A program made the position numbers and the translations under genes. Shown here in pieces: positions 34,440 to 45,571 of a stretch of 64,000 bases of DNA. Position 1 is the stretch's first letter, and every line of letters starts with the position of its first letter. Below the pieces are notes generated by a model. That model had not been told where the DNA came from. It made no database searches and worked only from the letters and a program-made list of their open reading frames with translations. Origin of the DNA: Prorocentrum cordatum. Lineage: Eukaryota; Sar; Dinophyceae; Prorocentrales; Prorocentraceae. The DNA is taken from assembly GCA_963575745.1 (NCBI GenBank), contig CAUYUJ010014550.1, positions 323,162 through 387,161 of the forward strand, given 5' to 3'.

Positions 34440-34580
34440 CAAACTGTCGATGGCTCGCGCGGGTTTCTCGGATCTGCGCCGGGCCGCCCGGGCGGCGCCT
34501 CCAGCGCCGCCTCCTGGCGCGCTTCGCTTTTCAGGGAGGGGGCCAAGCGCCGATCCAAGAGAGTCCTCGGAACGCGACCC
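34440..34580. mobile_element. Foldback element family B, copy 4 (eroded)
   Basis: CTCGCGCGGGTTTCTCGGATC and the later GATCCAAGAGAGTCC are the remains of the two arms; the core keeps CTGGCGCGCTTCG and CAGGGAGGGGG. As with copies 1 and 3, a triplet microsatellite adjoins it. Confidence 0.6.
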
Positions 34581-34644
34581 AGCGGCAGTGGATCTGGTCA
34601 TATTCTGGCGGCGTGCCTTTGGGCGTCCCAGTCCAGGGCGAGGC

Positions 34645-34925
34645 CGTGCACCTCGTGTCATCTATGCCCTCATCTGGGCCGGCTGCGGCCCAGCCGATCT
34701 CACAGGCCCAGGGCCGACGGGCCAAAAGGATTGTCGCAGCACCCAGAATCTGCGGAGCCGTCGCGGACGTGGTCCTGGGGTAATCCTGGCACGATGTATC
34801 AATGATCAGGGGGACCCATAGGGGGGGAATGGGCATAGGGGTGATGCATCGACTACCAATCGCCCAGGAACGTGCGGATTCACTGTCGGGGGCCTATCGC
34901 CGATCTATCGGCGATGTATCGCTAG
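34645..34925. repeat. Diverged third copy of a module in the duplicated segment
   Basis: GGAGCCGTCGCGGACGTGGT, GGTAATCCTGGCACGA, ATGATCAGGGGGA and CGATCTATCGGCGATGTATC correspond in order to 36,190-36,490 and 42,900-43,200. It is less similar than those two are to each other, so it is an older copy of a shorter unit. Confidence 0.65.
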
Positions 34926-35793
34926 TCGAACGTTTCTGGCTGAGACCGCCCTGTTTTAGCACATCGGGTTTCTGTCCAACATTTCCGTGCGAATCCCATC
35001 GGGGCTTCATCTTGGAGCCGTCTTGGAGGCCTCTTGTGCCGTTTTGGAGGCCTCCGTGGCCGTCTCGGGGCCCTCTTGGGCCTTTTGGGGGGTCCCTTGG
35101 GGCCGTTTTGGGGAGATCTTGGGGGCCTCTCGGGCCGCCTTGGGGCGTCGGAGGTTTCGGAGCCTTTTTGGGCTGTCTTAGGGGCCATCTTGGGCGTCTC
35201 CGGGTAATGTTTGGGCGTTTCGGTGCTTTCGTGTACCGTCTCGGGGGCCTCTTGAGGCCCTCTCGATCTGTCTTGGGGCCCGTCTTGGGCCCGAAGCAGT
35301 CGCACGACAAACCGCGCGAAGCCCAGGAAAACCGCGGCAAACCCCACGAGATTTGGCAATTTGGGGTCAGGTCAGACCATTCGAGGGCAGCACGTTGCAA
35401 CAGTTGCAATGTGGCTGCAACCCCACTTGCAAGGCACCTGCAGCTGAACGTCCGCCTGGCTGCTCCAATATGGGTCCGCGGTACATTCAGATTTGTATCA
35501 GTTGTAGAAGAGACCAGTTAATGACTCCTCAGAAGTGGGGACGGCTCAAGGGATTGGGCAAGAGACCAGAGGACACGCCCAGTCCGTGCCTCGCGGCACG
35601 GCGGCGGATTTCTGCGGAAATGGATCGGTGGAAAGCTTCTAGCCTTGCCAAGATAGCCCACGCAGCGCGTTCTTAACTAGCGCTGTACTACGAGCTATAG
35701 GTCTGGGATATTCGGCAACATAGTGGCCTTCGGCGTTCAAGCTTACCGAATGTATTCTAAGCGTCACAAATTTAATTTATACACCTGTGCGAA

Positions 35794-36069
35794 TCAGGCC
35801 AAACCCCCCGAGATGCATGGAATGCCCGTGACGAATCGAGCATAGGAGACATTGTCAAAGTGGCAGAGTCGTGCCACCCCAACTATGTACACATGACTGT
35901 ACTTCAAAAGCGTCGCCTCGACACGGTTGGTGTTAGCTGAGCGCCAAAACAAGTCGGAGCGAAAATTTGATTTCAAGTTCACACCATCATCCACATCGTC
36001 ATCGTCATCACCGCAATTACCCCAACTAAGCAGCACTACATACTGATGTTTTCTTGCGGCACAGATCAT
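35794..36069 (-). CDS. Small ORF in the duplicated segment (also 42,502-42,777)
   Basis: A 91-codon ATG-started frame on the minus strand, translated identically in both copies. It has an acidic DDDDDVDDG patch and a hydrophobic stretch near the end. Two copies this similar give no evidence of selection, so coding is possible but unproven. No family is recognised. Confidence 0.2.
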   Translation of the reverse strand: MICAARKHQYVVLLSWGNCGDDDDDVDDGVNLKSNFRSDLFWRSANTNRVEATLLKYSHVYIVGVARLCHFDNVSYARFVTGIPCISGGLA

Positions 36070-36929
36070 ACCTTGTACAATTCATAATTTGCGTTTCCAG
36101 GTTATGTATTTCACCGCATACTCGATATTGTTTTAAAGGGGTGTACATGTATTCGTTTCTTTCACGTGTTCTTAAGATCGGATGGCTTGGGTCGTGTCAT
36201 CTGTGCCCTCCTCTCGGTCGGCTGCGGCCCTGGCGGCACCACGGGCCCGAACGACTGTCGCAGCACCGCGAATATGCGGAGCCGTCGCGGACGTGGTCCT
36301 GGGGTAATTCTGGCACGACGGCTCAATGATCAGGGGGAGCCACAGGGGGGGATGGGCATAGGGTGGGATGCATCGACCCCCAATCGCCAATTGATCGCCG
36401 ATGAGGGGCCCGATGGCCCCACCCCGCCCAGCAACGTGCGGAGTCGCTATCGGGGGCTTAATGTCGATCTATCGGCGTTGTGTCGCCGATCTCAGGTCGA
36501 CGTGTCCCCCCCCCCAATATGCCAGCCCCCCCGCCTATCGTTGCCCCTCAATTAACGACGCCGCCTGCCTCGCGCGCCAGGCGCACGGCGCGCATGGTTG
36601 CCCCTGGAGATTGTCGGATGAAAGGATTCGGGATGACCCGAAGGTTTTGTGCCAACCACTCCACTGAACCTGCTGCACTGCACGACTTGGTTCCTTGTGG
36701 AAGGTTTCTTGTAGTTTGGCCTCCATCATGTTGGGCATAGTCCCGATGTGCAAACGATGTGCCGTCCAGGCACGGTGCGCGGCCCAGGCGCGGCTCGTAT
36801 TTTTTGCAGCACGATTCAAGGCTACGATATGCCAGAGGTTCGGCGCCTCACGCGTTAGGACGTGAGGCTGTGGTTCTTGCCGCTGTGTTGGGTTTGGTGC
36901 CGTCTAGGCACGGTGCCGTTTAGGCACAG

Positions 36930-37087
36930 TTAGGGGGCCACATGCGAACCCTACCCTTACCCCCCACGATTTTTGAGGAGGAGGGTGGGGTTCACTTCGC
37001 TCGGGAGTTCCCGAACGAAGTGAACCCCACCCCACCCCCCTGAGAAATCGTGGGGGATAGGGGTAGGGATCGCATGTGCCCCCCTAA
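36930..37087. mobile_element. 158-bp foldback/MITE, copy 1
   Basis: TTAGGGGGCCACATGCG at the left pairs with CGCATGTGCCCCCCTAA at the right, and pairing continues almost to the centre, where GTGGGGTTCACTTCG meets CGAAGTGAACCCCAC. Ends TTA and TAA suit a TA or TTA target. It is identical in the second duplicate (43,636-43,793), so it was present before duplication. Confidence 0.8.
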
Positions 37088-37610
37088 TATGGTTCCCGCC
37101 CGCCCAGTCGGATATCCAGCTGCCTGCGGCAGGTTTCCGCCACCGTGCCAGGGCAGTATTCGGTGTGGCAGCGCGTCGAGTGGCGCCCAGAAGGCTGCAA
37201 GGGGAGACCAATGTCAGGAAGCACCTTGCTTGCCTCCAGGCTATGTACGCAGCTCCCCGCTCCCTGATTCGATAGCGTGTAACACGATTGTTGCTGTGGT
37301 TGGAAATCCAGGTTGGTTATGACACGCGTCCGCTGATATAAAAACAGATCAGCGCGATGGGAAGGGATGGGAAGGGGGGACAAAGAAGGTACCCTGGGCT
37401 TCTTGGATTTTGATGGTTTTGCTATGGAAAGCGTGACGTTCCCACAACAACAATCAGTGTGCGTCCTGCGGTCTCAGGGTTGGGTTTCTTGTGGTAGGTT
37501 TCTTGTGAACTGGCCCCCCACTGTAATTAGTGATACTGTCTTGAGGGGCTCTCGTGGGGCCGACCTGCACCTTCTTGAAGCCTTCCGTCGGGTCCTATAG
37601 GGGCGGTCGT

Positions 37611-38239
37611 AAAAAGGGGACAGGGGAAGCGACAGGGGAAGAAAGCCAGAGGGAAGGCGACAGGGGAAGCGAAAGGGGGGCCAGCTGCAGCTGAACCAGC
37701 GAAGAAACCAGCTGGAGCCCTGCCCATCGACGGCACGACTGGCAAAGAGGGCGACGACGAGGGCCCCCCCTTGCAAGGTGCTGCAGACGGCCGACCACGA
37801 CGAGACGATCTAGAGGCATACCAGCGAGATCCCCGCAGCAGCGAGGATGACCTTCGCGATTGGGCGCAAGGGCTACGCGTTGGAGACGAAGACAGCCCCG
37901 AAGATCCAGGTCGCGCTGAACAAGCGCGTCTTCCATGTCGCGAACATGAACCTGGATGGTTTCGCATTGGCGCAGCAATCGCATTTAGATCGGCTGGCCG
38001 AGAAGAGCGCCAATGCTCGGCAGGGTCTCGGCCGCCTGCGCGACGACGCAGTTGCCGCCTTCGACGCTGCGGCGGCGGCCAAGACGAACGCGGGCAGTAT
38101 CAACGTTGAGCCCTGCGCCCCGGAACCGCAGGAGTCGCGAGGCTCTGGCAGAAAGAAGCCTGCCGACACAAACAAACAGCCATTGGGCTTTTCTTGCGGC
38201 CGTCCTCAGTTCAAGGGCTCGATCGAGCTCCCCCACTGA
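37611..38239 (+). pseudogene. Decayed coding segment, unknown protein
   Basis: A frame from about 37,680 reads PAAAEPAKKPAGALPIDGTT and PLQGAADGRPRRDDLEAYQR. After 37,847 an overlapping frame with ATG, MTFAIGRKGYALETKTAPKI and LNKRVFHVANMNLDGFALAQ, takes over and ends with TGA at 38,237-38,239. Codon use is GC3-leaning. One shift is implied. It may be the 5' part of the relic that continues at 38,612. No domain is recognised. Confidence 0.4.
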
Positions 38240-38611
38240 TTCCCTGACGAGTTTCCGGGGATTTCCCGGCCGCGGCTATGCCCAACAGCACGTCTAACTG
38301 CCTGCGTCTCCCAGCCTCTCTGACAGGGTTTTTTCTTTTCACAACATATAAATATAGCCGCGCGGATCATTGATCTAACGCCTATCTTTATCAGGGTTTG
38401 ACTGCTAGATATGCATGAGATTCGGGCCCAGATTGGCGCCCGACGCTCTGGAGTACCCTCGCCATCCCCTCTCAAATCCCCATCCGTGTCCTCATGTCCC
38501 CCCCCCCCCCCCCCATCGCAATCCCCATCCTATTCTTAACTGTCATCATAGATTCAAGATTCAAGGCTCGGTCAGTGACTGAAGTGCCTGAAGCCAGCAA
38601 GTTGATCTAAG
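38240..38611. other. No gene recognised; poly-C tract at 38,498-38,514
   Basis: AT-richer spacer containing a C run; no credible frame. Confidence 0.4.
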
Positions 38612-39671
38612 GTGGGGCCGAAGCTCGCCCTCGACGCGCCCCCACATGCGGCTGCCGAGGCGAAGGCCTTGCTCGAGGGCGACGGGAGAGTTGTCGGCAC
38701 GGCGGGCTCAGTGAGGGCGTTCAGCGCATTGAGCTCTATTTTGAAGTCGCAGTTCCCTGCGGAGCATTCGGAGTGCGCCGACCTCGCCTCGGACGAAGAA
38801 CGGCGCTCTCGGCTCGCCAGCTTCATGCTGGGCCCAGCGACGGGCGGGGGCGCGTGCAAGAGCGCGGTTTCCATCGAGTCGGCCTCTTCCGAGAAGATGA
38901 AGAACATCGGGTGGGCCTTGGGGGCCCGCGTTGGCCCGCCATGCCCGGGCAGCCCTGAGCGCGCCAAGTGGGCTGCGCAGGGTTGCGTCAGCAAGCCCCG
39001 CCGCCAGCCGAAGCTAGCGGAGAAAAGGCGTGCTCGAGCACGAGGTCACCTTGTCAGGGGAGGAGCACCGTCGAGCCAGGGGCACGACGGCAGAGGCCAT
39101 CGTCGAGGCGAAGCCCGCCGCGGCTGAGGGGGCGCAGGTGGCCGAGCCCACGCGAGGACCCGCAGCCAAGAGAGGCCACCGCCATGGGCCTCCAGGGCGT
39201 CGGGGAGGCCAGCCAGCCGCGATCGCGGACGCCGATCTTACTCCAGGTGGTAAGGCTTTCACGGTTTCATAGACCACGTTTGAGGACCAGTGCATCAAGA
39301 CCAAGCAGCAGGCCGACAGGATGCAGCTGGAGCTCAACGACGTTTAGATGGTGGAGAACACGATGCAAAACAAGGCGCGGCCGGCGACCGCCCTCGAGTG
39401 CCCCCAGGATCAGACCGCGACGCAGAATGACGAGGCGCAACGGATGTTTGAGGAGTTCGTGTATGCCGAGGCCTACGGCCTCGAGCCCAACGGGAAGCGC
39501 GACGAGGGCGCGGGGGCTCTCATGGACACTGCGACTACCGTCGAGCAGAGCTACCAGCACTGCAAGAAGACGGTGCTGGCCGACTTCGCACGATGGTCTA
39601 GAGAGTTGGTTGGTTCTGGATGGCAAGCTGAAGTTCGGGGTGTGCGAATGCTTGTCGTCATTCATGCTTAA
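38612..39671 (+). pseudogene. Decayed coding segment with two stops, unknown protein
   Basis: The first frame (38,612 to about 39,028) reads GRVVGTAGSVRAFSALSSIL and DEERRSRLASFMLGPATGGG. After a shift near 39,028 the next frame continues EHEVTLSGEEHRRARGTTAE, crosses TAG at 39,270 and 39,345 without shifting, and ends NDEAQRMFEEFVYAEAYGLE then SYQHCKKTVLADFARWSREL. The amphipathic, charged composition (DQCIKTKQQADRMQLELNDV) suggests a coiled-coil or Gag-like protein. No family is recognised. Confidence 0.45.
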
Positions 39672-40128
39672 GAGCACGCCGTGGGCATGCCTGTGGGGGC
39701 CGTTTCTAGCTGCACGGGCGCGGCCAAGACAGTGGGACCAATGACAGGTCCATCATCGTGCTCATCATTCGTGCATCTGTCCATCCAGAGCATCGCCTCA
39801 GATGGTCGGGTCGAAAGCCTGACCTCTACCAGTAAAGGTCGAAGTGATGGCTTGGCCTCGCGGGCCCAATCCTACCCCACGAATGTTCTTCGTTAAAAAA
39901 GCCGGCAACACATTGCCCTGTTGGTATCGTGGCCACTGTTCTCTGCAGTATGGTGGCCAGTAGTTATCAGCACAACGAGCATGGAAGTCGCAAGCCCCGC
40001 CTGCTAGCAGGCCTATATCTCGACGTGCCACGCGACGCTGTCGAGCGCGACCCTCCAGGTGCCCTTGCTGCGCTGGCCCCAGAGGAAGCCCTCCCGCTGA
40101 TGTTCGCTCGTTCGCCCAGCAGAGGTTC
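39672..40128. other. No gene recognised
   Basis: Mixed-composition spacer without a credible frame. Confidence 0.4.
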
Positions 40129-41129
40129 ATGCAAGGCAAGTTGACAGCAGGAGAGAGTTTAGGCCATGTCAGCAGCGGTTCGGCCAGCAGCAGCGGCGAT
40201 GGCAGCAATGGAATTAGCCACCGTGGCCAGATGATGAGGATGGAAACACATGCTGATGCGGTTGATCTATCTGAGAGCGACGTTGTCTATTGGGATAAAG
40301 AACGACAGTGCGCATGCAGTTGCCCAGCGTGCTTCGCGCGCCACTCCGAGGTAAACGAACGCTCGACCGATGCGGGCCACTGCTCCGCAGCCAAATTGTT
40401 GAACATCGATGGGCGCCAAGATTGCGCAACCACTCGCACTGAATGGCGCGCGCGAGTGGGCGTTGCCAGCGCGCGAGATATGATTCGCACGTGTGTGGGG
40501 GGGGGGGGGGGGGTCGGCCCCATGCAGCTCCGAAGACAAACTGTCGTTGCTGCATTGGAGTGCGCTCGGGCATCCTCGAATGTGGCGGCGTTGGTTATAT
40601 GGCTTTTGGGCAGCAGCAGGCTTGTCAATGTGAGTGTCGCTGTCGTCGCACGTACGACCGTGCGTTCCAGGTTTTCGCTTGGGCCGCGATGGCCCACGTG
40701 TCTGGGAGATGGCCAACCGCAAGGAGCGATGGCGCGCCGTTCGCAGCTAGCCATCGGACTGGGGACCCAGCGCGGGCCCAGCGCACTGGCAGGCTTCGCG
40801 TGCGAGGTCTCGTTTGCCAGGTGCGAGGTGATTGGGAGTGGTTTTGCCGAGTGGATGAGCTGACCTCCTGGCGCAGCGCATTTGGCACCGCAAACGTATG
40901 TTGGCAGTGCGACGCAACTGGCGCCAAATTTCTCGATGCGCCCTTGAATGCGCCATGGAGGTCCACTTGCATGAACCGCGCACGGTGGTTGGAACGGCAA
41001 TTGTCTAGGAACTTGCGCGCGGCGGGGCTGTTTGCCCTGCCTGGGTTTTGGCGAATGCGTCGTTGTGTATTGGATGCGCACGGTGGACTTGGGCATGGCT
41101 CGGTACCTCCTGGGCAACATTTTCTTTGA
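40129..41129 (+). pseudogene. Two overlapping frames, Cys/Trp-rich C-terminal part
   Basis: Frames at 40,129-40,863 and 40,443-41,129 overlap across a 16-base G run at about 40,497-40,512. The second is more protein-like at its end: SAFGTANVCWQCDATGAKFL, DAPLNAPWRSTCMNRARWLE. CWQC may be half of a zinc site. The G run probably marks a shift that joins the two. Function is unknown; similar Cys-Trp segments occur in multicopy dinoflagellate proteins, but I cannot name the family. Confidence 0.35.
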
Positions 41130-41686
41130 GCTTCTAATGTTCATGGGGGGGCGCCATTAAATCAAGGACCTGATATGTGACAGCTTCTGTTGTTGATCAA
41201 ACAAACGCCAAACTAACTCGATTGCAAAAGCTTCCCTTTCCATGGACTGACGCTTGGCATGGTTGAAAGAAGCGCTGCGGATCCATGCTTATGCACGAAA
41301 GCAGTACCACCACGTTATGCTGTGCCCTGTGTGCGACGACTGCTGGAGCAGTATTTTCCCCCCAGGGGCCATAGGGAGACAACTCGGGTGAATTGCTTGC
41401 GTTGGTTGAATCATATCTGGTGGCCTTCGGCTCATCCCGCCACCGCGTTTGGGTTGTGAGTCAGACGTCTTTGGGGTGTTCGTTGGGATCTCATGGGGGG
41501 TCTTTCGGGGGCCTCTTCGATACACGTTTGGGACTTTTGGGGGACCGTGCTGGGGCCTCAGAGCAGCCTGTCTTGGGTCTCTTCGGGGCCTCTTGTGGCC
41601 CCTTGGGGGCGTATGTTGGGTCTTCTCTTTGGGCCTCTTAGAAGCCTCTTAGGGCGTGCTGGGGTCGCGTTGCGGCCGATGGCCCG
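41130..41686. other. No gene recognised; GGCCTCTTGG words from 41,470
   Basis: Unique DNA followed by the dispersed low-complexity repeat, which runs into the second duplicate. Confidence 0.4.
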
Positions 41687-44315
41687 ACATTTCCGTGCGA
41701 ATCCCATCGGGGCTTCATCTTGGAGCCGTCTTGGAGGCCTCTTGTGCCGTTTTGGAGGCCTCCGTGGCCGTCTCGGGGCCCTCTTGGGCCTTTTGGGGGG
41801 TCCCTTGGGGCCGTTTTGGGGAGATCTTGGGGGCCTCTCGGGCCGCCTTGGGGCGTCGGAGGTTTCGGAGCCTTTTTGGGCTGTCTTAGGGGCCATCTTG
41901 GGCGTCTCCGGGTAATGTTTGGGCGTTTCGGTGCTTTCGTGTACCGTCTCGGGGGCCTCTTGAGGCCCTCTCGATCTGTCTTGGGGCCCGTCTTGGGCCC
42001 GAAGCAGTCGCACGACAAACCGCGCGAAGCCCAGGAAAACCGCGGCAAACCCCACGAGATTTGGCAATTTGGGGCCAGGTCGGACCATTCGAGGGCAGCA
42101 CGTTGCAACAGTTGCAATGTGGCTGCAACCCCACTTGCAAGGCACCTGCAGCTGAACGTCCGCCTGGCTGCTCCAATATGGGTCCGCGGTACATTCAGAT
42201 TTGTATCAGTTGTAGAAGAGGCCAGTTAATGACTCCTCAGAAGTGGGGACGGCTCAAGGGATTGGGCAAGAGACCAGAGGACACGCCCAGTCCGTGCCTC
42301 GCGGCACGGCGGCGGATTTCTGCGGAAATGGATCGGTGGAAAGCTTCTAGCCTTGCCAAGATAGCCCACGCAGCGCGTTCTTAACTAGCGCTGTACTACG
42401 AGCTATAGGTCTGGGATATTCGGCAACATAGTGGCCTTCGGCGTTCAAGCTTACCGAATGTATTCTAAGCGTCACAAATTTAATTTATACACCTGTGCGA
42501 ATCAGGCCAAACCCCCCGAGATGCATGGAATGCCCGTGACGAATCGAGCATAGGAGACATTGTCAAAGTGGCAGAGTCGTGCCACCCCAACTATGTACAC
42601 ATGACTGTACTTCAAAAGCGTCGCCTCGACACGGTTGGTGTTAGCTGAGCGCCAAAACAAGTCGGAGCGAAAATTTGATTTCAAGTTCACACCATCATCC
42701 ACATCGTCATCGTCATCACCGCAATTACCCCAACTAAGCAGCACTACATACTGATGTTTTCTTGCGGCACAGATCATACCTTGTACAATTCATAATTTGC
42801 GTTTCCAGGTTATGTATTTCACCGCATACTCGATATTGTTTTAAGGGGTGTACATGTATTCGTTTCTTTCACGTGTTCTTAAGATCGGATGGCTTGGGTC
42901 GTGTCACCTGTGCCCTCCTCTCGGTCGGCTGCGGCCCTGGCGGCACCACGGGCCCGAACGACTGTCGCAGCACCGCGAATATGCGGAGCCGTCGCGGACG
43001 TGGTCATGGGGTAATTCTGGCACGACGGCTCAATGATCAGGGGGAGCCACAGGGGGGGATGGGCATAGGGTGGGATGCATCGACCCCCAATCGCCAATTG
43101 ATCGCCGATAAGGGGCCCGATGGCCCCACCCCGCCCAGCAACGTGCGGAGTCGCTATCGGGGGCTTAATGTCGATCTATCGGCGTTGTGTCGCCGATCTC
43201 AGGTCGACGTGTCCCCCCCCCAATATGCCAGCCCCCCCGCCTATCGTTGCCCCTCAATTGACGACGCCGCCTGCCTCGCGCGCCAGGCGCACGGCGCGCA
43301 TGGTTGCCCCTGGAGATTGTCGGATGAAAGGATTCGGGATGACCCGAAGGTTTTGTGCCAACCACTCCACTGAACCTGCTGCACTGCACGACTTGGTTCC
43401 TTGTGGAAGGTTTCTTGTAGTTTGGCCTCCATCATGTTGGGCATAGTCCCGATGTGCAAACGATGTGCCGTCCAGGCACGGTGCGCGGCCCAGGCGCGGC
43501 TCGTATTTTTTGCAGCACGATTCAAGGCTACGATATGCCAGAGGTTCGGCGCCTCACGCGTTAGGACGTGAGGCTGTGGTTCTTGCCGCTGTGTTGGGTT
43601 TGGTGCCGTCTAGGCACGGTGCCGTTTAGGCACAGTTAGGGGGCCACATGCGAACCCTACCCTTACCCCCCACGATTTTTGAGGAGGAGGGTGGGGTTCA
43701 CTTCGCTCGGGAGTTCCCGAACGAAGTGAACCCCACCCCACCCCCCTGAGAAATCGTGGGGGATAGGGGTAGGGATCGCATGTGCCCCCCTAATATGGTT
43801 CCCGCCCGCCCAGTCGGATATCCAGCTGCCTGCGGCAGGTTTCCGCCACCGTGCCAGGGCAGTATTCGGTGTGGCAGCGCGTCGAGTGGCGCCCAGAAGG
43901 CTGCAAGGGGAGACCAATGTCAGGAAGCACCTTGCTTGCCTCCAGGCTATGTACGCAGCTCCCCGCTCCCTGATTCGATAGCGTGTAACACGATTGTTGC
44001 TGTGGTTGGAAATCCAGGTTGGTTATGACACGCGTCCGCTGATATAAAAACAGATCAGCGCGATGGGAAGGGATGGGAAGGGGGGACAAAGAAGGTACCC
44101 TGGGCTTCTTGGATTTTGATGGTTTTGCTATGGAAAGCGTGACGTTCCCACAACAACAATCAGTGTGCGTCCTGCGGTCTCAGGGTTGGGTTTCTTGTGG
44201 TAGGTTTCTTGTGAACTGGCCCCCCACTGTAATTAGTGATACTGTCTTGAGGGGCTCTCGTGGGGCCGACCTGCACCTTCTTGAAGCCTTCGTCGGGTCC
44301 TATAGGGGCGGTCGT
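41687..44315. repeat. 2.63-kb direct duplication, copy 2
   Basis: Matches 34,979-37,610 base for base except for a handful of changes. It has one A fewer near 42,843, a shorter C run near 43,213 and one C fewer near 44,291. Flanking DNA is unrelated on both sides, and the copies are 6.7 kb apart in the same orientation. Confidence 0.9.
43636..43793. mobile_element. 158-bp foldback/MITE, copy 2
   Basis: Same as the element at 36,930-37,087; duplicated with its host segment. Confidence 0.8.
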
Positions 44316-44801
44316 GGGCCCCACTTGGGACCCTCTCGTGCCGTTTCGGGGTGCTCTCAGGCCGTCTGGGTGCCGTCTTGGGCAGCCTTGGGCCCCTCTC
44401 GGCCATCTGGGGAATCCTTGGGTGCCGTCTTGGGGGTCTCGGGGCCTCTTCGGGCCATGTTGGAGTCCTCTTGGGGCTGTCTTGGGCTGTCTTGGCCATC
44501 CTGGGTCTCTCTCATCTCTGTACTTGGGCCTTCACGGGACGCCTTCGGGCTCTCTTCTTGTGCCGAAAGTTCAGCGAGTGCCCTCCAAGAACATCAGACA
44601 TCCTCATGGTGTTGAGTGATTTCGGGATTCCTGGGGGGTCTCTTGGCCTCCTCTTTGGTGTGTGGGAGCCTCTTGGGGTCCTTTGTGCCGTCTTATGGGG
44701 TCTTCTTGGGAGCTGTTGGAAGGAATCAATGTTGGGACATCTTGGCGGCCTTGGTCATTGTTTCGTGGCCGTCTTGGAAACCCTGCTGGAGAGCCTTGGA
44801 T
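44316..44801. repeat. CTTGGG/GGCC low-complexity repeat
   Basis: TCTTGGGGCC-type words in the reverse orientation of those at 60,990-61,590. Element 2 inserted at the end of this block. Confidence 0.6.
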
Positions 44802-44806
44802 AATTA
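44802..44806. other. Element 2 target-site duplication, left (AATTA)
   Basis: AATTA here and at 60,566-60,570 flank the element directly. Five bases is the usual Ty1/copia length. Confidence 0.75.
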
Positions 44807-44858
44807 ACTTTAAGGGTAGCTCTTTGGGAGATGTTATATAGGATCGGGAGTATAGCTC

Positions 44859-44892
44859 GCGCGCCGTTGCCTTTGGTTCAAGGCACGCGCGC
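44859..44892 (+). promoter_or_regulatory. LTR hairpin (also 60,352-60,385)
   Basis: GCGCGC and TGCCTT pair with AAGGCA and GCGCGC around a six-base loop, with a small internal bulge. Both LTRs keep the stem and differ in the loop. Role (termination, polyadenylation or packaging) is unknown. Confidence 0.55.
44864..44882 (+). other. Spliced-leader-like sequence in 5' LTR
   Basis: CCGTTGCCTTTGGTTCAAG resembles the 3' part of the dinoflagellate spliced leader with two substitutions and a two-base gap. The 3' LTR copy (60,357-60,375), CCGTTGCCTTTGGCTCAAG, is closer: one substitution plus the same gap. Confidence 0.5.
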
Positions 44893-45046
44893 CCTATTTG
44901 CCCGGACGCTGCTTGTGTTCGTCACGTGCTAGAAAGATCACTACATCGATCTTATCTTATCTTATCCGTCCATTTCTCTTACTGAACCACCTCAGTACGA
45001 TACCGGACGCTATTTGCCATCCGCTTCCCATGGAATCGGATGCTAA

Positions 45047-45571
45047 TTGACTTACCATACTCACTTCAGACTTGGTAGCGGAGCTGGCCGCACTCTCGTG
45101 TGGTCAGCTCTTGCTCTTCTTATCCTCACACTATCCGGCACGATCTTCGTGACCAACTACCACCCTGCGCCACCACTCCAACTACATTTACGAGGATCAA
45201 TTCAAGAGCAAGGAGCAACACGATATGTACGACGTCTAGACAACAACATTGGTACCATATACGCTTCATCACTGCGTTACTACCAACCGCTCGGTAACGA
45301 GCCAAAAGCGCAGTACTTGAAGCAGAGGCGGGGAGACCCGCAAGATAAAGCGCCTCGAAGACTTGACAAGGCGCTACCCCAGCGCGGCAACGCGCCGGAT
45401 AACCACCCATATCTTCACAGCCTTGGACTGGTTATCTTCGCCATCGTATGGTTTGCGCTGGGGGCGGCAATCGGACACATGCGCCGAGGAGATAATAGCA
45501 CAGATGGGCAAACACATGGCCCACACTGGGACCCTCAAGGCAACGTACCTTTTCGCGAATTACGTTTATGA
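45047..45571 (+). pseudogene. gag: Element 2 Gag N-terminal part with two membrane segments
   Basis: The open frame enters from the LTR and has no early ATG. Two hydrophobic segments are plain: LVWSALALLILTLSGTIFV (about residues 17-35) and LGLVIFAIVWFALGAAIG (about residues 126-143). Between them is a charged linker with three in-frame hairpin units read as LGNEP, RGDPQ and RGNAP. The end, HGPHWDPQGNVPFRELRL, resembles the P-x-W-x-P...F-R start of the Gag core in related dinoflagellate elements, so this frame probably joins the next one by a shift near 45,570. Membrane segments are unusual in a Gag. Confidence 0.55.
45073..45087 (+). other. Primer-binding site
   Basis: TGGTAGCGGAGCTGG begins at the first base after the LTR. 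TGGTAGC matches the complement of the 3' end of initiator methionine tRNA (CCA plus acceptor), the usual copia primer; the rest matches only in part. Confidence 0.6.

Larger units (their letters stand above)
34979..37610. repeat. 2.63-kb direct duplication, copy 1
   Basis: From ACATTTCCGTGCGAATCCCA to TATAGGGGCGGTCGT the sequence is matched by 41,687-44,315, with only about ten differences noticed, mostly single substitutions and one-base indels in homopolymers. Similarity stops sharply at both ends. It contains CTTGG/GGCC low-complexity DNA, an AT-rich middle (35,690-36,170), a module also present at 34,645, and a 158-bp foldback. No transposase is visible. It is either a recent segmental duplication or a non-autonomous mobile element. 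Confidence 0.9.
44807..45072 (+). repeat. Element 2, 5' LTR
   Basis: Matches 60,300-60,565, with its sure start at CTTTAAGGGTAGCTC (44,808) and its end at CACTTCAGACT. It does not show the common TG...CA ends. It includes TGTTATATAGG as a possible promoter element and a long hairpin at 44,859-44,892. Confidence 0.9.

Noticed and set aside
45047-45571. An env-like gene upstream of gag
   Set aside because: The frame ends in a Gag-like segment and lies before the Gag core, so N-terminal Gag is the better reading. Env genes lie after pol.
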